Shown one piece after another: positions 61,777 to 64,000 of a DNA stretch of 64,000 nt (position 1 is its first letter; every line of letters begins with the position of its first letter). This DNA comes from Pseudomonas sp. TH41 (GTDB taxonomy: Bacteria > Pseudomonadota > Gammaproteobacteria > Pseudomonadales > Pseudomonadaceae): positions 248,001-312,000 of the forward strand of contig NZ_JAEKFH010000007.1 in NCBI RefSeq assembly GCF_016650695.1, given 5' to 3'. The notes beneath the pieces are model-generated. The model saw only the letters and a list, made by a program, of their open reading frames with translations. It did no database searches and was not told the DNA's origin. Both the position numbers and the translations under genes were made by a program.

Positions 61777-62014
61777 GGTGCCCTTCCTGTCTGAGAGAGC
61801 GGCACAAACCCGTCATAAAGCTTTGAACCTGTCTACTGTCATAAATCACAGGCCTGACGACGTTTCAGACCAATGGTTGCGCACATCGGCCATCCCGAGA
61901 GACATCCCGTAATATCCCGACTTTGCAATTGCCCACGAATTTCGCCACCCTGCGCGCCGCCTATGGCGCCTTCGGTTATTCCTTATTTCAACACCCGTTC
62001 ACGAGCCTGCCGTC

Positions 62015-63190
62015 ATGACGTTTGAACGCGATCACCGGATCGACTTTTTTCGAGGCCTCGCGCTGATCTTCATTTTCTGGGATCACGTGCCTCACAACCC
62101 GCTCGGCCAAATCACCCTGCGTAATTTCGGCTTCAGCGATGCGGCGGAAATTTTCGTGTTTCTGGCCGGGTACGCCGCGGTGCTGGCCTACGGCAGGATC
62201 CTTCAGCGCGACGGTTTCCTGATTGCCTGCGTGAAGATCCTGCGCCGCGCCTGGACGCTCTACGTGGTGCATATTTTCCTGTTGGCGATGCTGATGGGCA
62301 TCGTCTTCTTCGCCAACAGCCACGTGGAAACGCGGGATCTGGTGGAAGAAATGGGCCTGCACCATTTCATCAGCAATCCCCAGCAAGCTTTGGTGGATGA
62401 ACTGCTGTTGCGCTTCAAACCGAACCTGATGGACCCGCTGCCGTTGTACATCGTGCTGCTGGCCGGTTTGCCCTTGGTGCTGCCGATGCTGGTGCGCAAG
62501 ACAGGGGCGGTGGTGGCGGTGTCGTTGACGGTGTACCTGCTGGCACCGTGGTTTGGCTGGAACCTGGCGGCCATCAAGGACGGCGTGTGGTACTTCAACC
62601 CCGTTACCTGGCAATTGCTGTTTGTGCTCGGCGGCGCCGCAGCGATTCATGGGCAGCGCGTAGCGAGCAAAAGATCGCAGCCTGCGGCAGCTCCTACAGG
62701 GGGAGGCGATCAATGTAGGAGCTGCCGCAGGCTGCGATCTTTTCAGCCGTTGCTCGTCATTGCGGTGGTGTACGTGGTGGTGACCGGGGTGATTACCGTC
62801 TCATGGCGATGGCCGGAACTACACGACGCCGTGATGCCGGCCCGGCTGAGCAACCTGTTGTACCCGATCAGCAAGACCGATCTGTCACCGGTACGTCTGT
62901 TGCACTTCCTGGCGTTGGCCTATGTCACCGCCCGGCTGTTGCCCGGCAATGGTTGGACGCACAACTGGCTGGCACGGCAATGCTGTCGCATGGGGCGTTA
63001 TTCGCTGGAAGTCTTCTGTCTGGGCGTGCTGTTGGCGCCGCTGGCAGATATGGTGAATGCCATGACCGATGATGCGTTTTACATGCAGATTTTCACCGCG
63101 CTGGTGGGGGTCGGTTTGATGGCGTTGTTGGCAGTATGGCTGGATTTCAACAAACGGCTGACCCGACCGCTGACCGTAGCCGCTGCTTAA
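62015..63190 (+). CDS. OpgC-like membrane acyltransferase with in-frame REP insertion
   Basis: A 391-residue inner-membrane protein with about ten helices. The N-terminal RDHRIDFFRGLALIFIFWDHVPHNPLGQITLRNFGFSDAAEIFVFLAGYAA is the OpgC C-terminal-domain family signature, linked to succinylation of osmoregulated periplasmic glucans. A REP doublet (62669-62743) lies inside the frame and is read as 25 residues rich in Arg, Ser and Ala (KRSQPAAAPT ... CRSCRRLRSF) between two helices. No stop is introduced, so the protein may still be made. Removing the insert joins HGQRVAS to QPLLVIAVVYVVV cleanly. Confidence 0.88.
   Translation: MTFERDHRIDFFRGLALIFIFWDHVPHNPLGQITLRNFGFSDAAEIFVFLAGYAAVLAYGRILQRDGFLIACVKILRRAWTLYVVHIFLLAMLMGIVFFANSHVETRDLVEEMGLHHFISNPQQALVDELLLRFKPNLMDPLPLYIVLLAGLPLVLPMLVRKTGAVVAVSLTVYLLAPWFGWNLAAIKDGVWYFNPVTWQLLFVLGGAAAIHGQRVASKRSQPAAAPTGGGDQCRSCRRLRSFQPLLVIAVVYVVVTGVITVSWRWPELHDAVMPARLSNLLYPISKTDLSPVRLLHFLALAYVTARLLPGNGWTHNWLARQCCRMGRYSLEVFCLGVLLAPLADMVNAMTDDAFYMQIFTALVGVGLMALLAVWLDFNKRLTRPLTVAAA
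62669..62743. repeat. REP doublet inside the OpgC-like coding sequence
   Basis: Two exact 30-base arms (62669-62698, 62714-62743) around a 15-base loop. Its 75 bases equal 25 codons, and all are open in the host frame. The loop matches the loop of the next doublet at 11 of 15 positions. Confidence 0.93.
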
Positions 63191-63193
63191 AGT

Positions 63194-63270
63194 CAAAAGA
63201 TCGCAGCCTGCGGCAGCTCCTACAAAGGAATGCGATCAATGTAGGAGCTGCCGCAGGCTGCGATCTTTTG
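63194..63270. repeat. REP doublet (GGAGCTGCCGCAGGCTGCGATC type)
   Basis: Exact 30-base arms around a 15-base loop directly after the OpgC-like stop codon. Same length and similar loop (ending gcgatcaa) as the intragenic copy. Confidence 0.93.
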
Positions 63271-63280
63271 ATCTTCCAAA

Positions 63281-63315
63281 TGAAAAATCCCCGGCCAAAT
63301 GGACCGGGGATTTTC
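63281..63315. terminator. Bidirectional Rho-independent terminator
   Basis: TGAAAAATCCCCGG, a 9-base loop, then CCGGGGATTTTCA. A- and T-rich flanks allow function for both the OpgC-like gene and the minus-strand permease. Confidence 0.85.
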
Positions 63316-63332
63316 ATTTCAAGCGAGACAAC

Positions 63333-64000
63333 TCAAGAAGCCGAACGCACCGCACCTTGCGACACATTGGTCGGTTGCAACTTGAACACATAAAACAACA
63401 CCGTCAGCAGCACCAGGAACGCCGGACCCACATAGAGCGCCACGCGGGTGTCTGGGAAGTACGCCATCAGACCAACCACCAGCACCAGAAACGCCAGCGC
63501 CAGATACGAACTGACCGGGTACAGCCACATCTTGTATTTCAGGCCGGCACGTTCGCTGGCACTCAGGCCTTTGCGGAACTTGAGCTGGGCCAGCAAGATC
63601 ATCACCCAGGTCCAGATCGCGCCGAAGGTGGCAATCGCGGTCACCCAGACGAAGACTTTCTCGGGCACCAGGTAGTTGAGCAGCACACCCAGCAGCAACG
63701 CGCCGATCGACAGCAACAGTGCGCGACGTGGCACGCCGTTGCTCGAGGTCTTGGCGAAACCGGCCGGGGCCTGGCCATTCTGCGCCAGGCTGTAGAGCAT
63801 GCGCCCGGTGCTGAAGATGCCGCCGTTGCAGGACGACAACGCGGCAGTGATCACCACGAAGTTGATGATGCCGGCTGCGGTCTTGATGCCCAGCCGCTCG
63901 AAGGTCATCACGAACGGGCTGCCCTGAGTGCCGATTTCGTTCCATGGGTAAATCGACAGGATCACGAACAGCGCGCCGACGTAGAACAGCAGAATCCGCC
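63333..64000 (-). CDS. Amino-acid permease (AAT family, ProY-like), 5' part outside the window
   Basis: The C-terminal 222 residues or so of an APC/AAT-family amino-acid permease, cut by the window end. The frame stays open to base 64000, reading upstream of ILSIYPWNEIGTQGSPFV. Later helices include VVITAALSSCNGGIFSTGRMLYSLAQNGQAP, the ALLLSIGALLLGVLLNYLVP pair, and ATFGAIWTWVMILLAQLKFRKGLSASE, a segment typical of ProY/proline-type permeases. A terminator lies just after the stop. Confidence 0.88.
   Translation of the reverse strand, partial: RILLFYVGALFVILSIYPWNEIGTQGSPFVMTFERLGIKTAAGIINFVVITAALSSCNGGIFSTGRMLYSLAQNGQAPAGFAKTSSNGVPRRALLLSIGALLLGVLLNYLVPEKVFVWVTAIATFGAIWTWVMILLAQLKFRKGLSASERAGLKYKMWLYPVSSYLALAFLVLVVGLMAYFPDTRVALYVGPAFLVLLTVLFYVFKLQPTNVSQGAVRSAS

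Overview
The window looks like a chromosomal segment of a fluorescent-group Pseudomonas. The basis is protein similarity recognised by eye (yejK/ndpA, glpFKRD, aatJQMP-aauSR, metE/metR), GC-rich codon use, and about 25 copies of the two extragenic palindrome types common in these genomes. One type has arms around GAGCGAGCTTGCTCGCGA and the other around GGAGCTGCCGCAGGCTGCGA. No rRNA, tRNA, CRISPR array, transposase, integrase or phage gene was seen. The window starts inside rlmF and ends inside an amino-acid permease.

Layout. 0-10 kb: rlmF 3' end, an HU-family protein, yejK with a membrane-anchored glutaredoxin, a GST, a GIY-YIG protein, an NTF2-like protein, a CynX/NimT-type MFS exporter with its GntR regulator, grxD, and a molybdopterin oxidoreductase. 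10-20 kb: argF overlapping an orphan ABC ATPase, a PhzF-like protein, ybaK, and the glycerol regulon glpF-glpK-glpR-glpD with visible GlpR-type operators. 20-27 kb: the acidic amino-acid importer aatJQMP followed by its two-component pair aauSR. The aatJ promoter is complete by eye: two AauR-type inverted repeats, a perfect IHF match and a -24/-12 sigma-54 element. A frameshifted glpM-like gene follows.

27-36 kb: a pair of SMR/EamA-like small membrane proteins and a MipA/OmpV-like porin. Next comes a translationally coupled HAD phosphatase - class III aminotransferase - alpha/beta hydrolase operon behind a sigma-54 promoter with its own inverted-repeat enhancer. A HAMP kinase and an NtrC-type regulator lie directly downstream and are the likely controllers. 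A decayed small gene with a long leader ends this block. 36-43 kb: DsbA/FrnE-like protein, lipase-like hydrolase, metE/metR divergent pair, GNAT, LysE and NUDIX genes.

43.6-53.7 kb: the most unusual block. A REC protein with a degenerate HD-GYP domain is divergent from five tightly coupled genes: REC-PAS-GGDEF-EAL, REC-GGDEF-EAL, a MauG/CcpA-type cytochrome c peroxidase, a membrane histidine kinase and a REC-histidine kinase hybrid. Three of the proteins share one variant REC domain. The two GGDEF-EAL proteins appear to be complementary: the first keeps the cyclase and has lost EAL residues, the second keeps EAL and has lost cyclase residues. The peroxidase has FxxCH instead of CxxCH at its second haem site. 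I propose a redox-linked c-di-GMP signalling module.

53.7-64 kb: an APC permease, a nitrilase-family amidase and a LuxR regulator, an FMN glutamate-synthase-like protein, a gtrA/gtrB/gtrII-type O-antigen glucosylation operon, and an OpgC-like acyltransferase interrupted in frame by a REP doublet. The last gene is a ProY-type permease cut by the window end.
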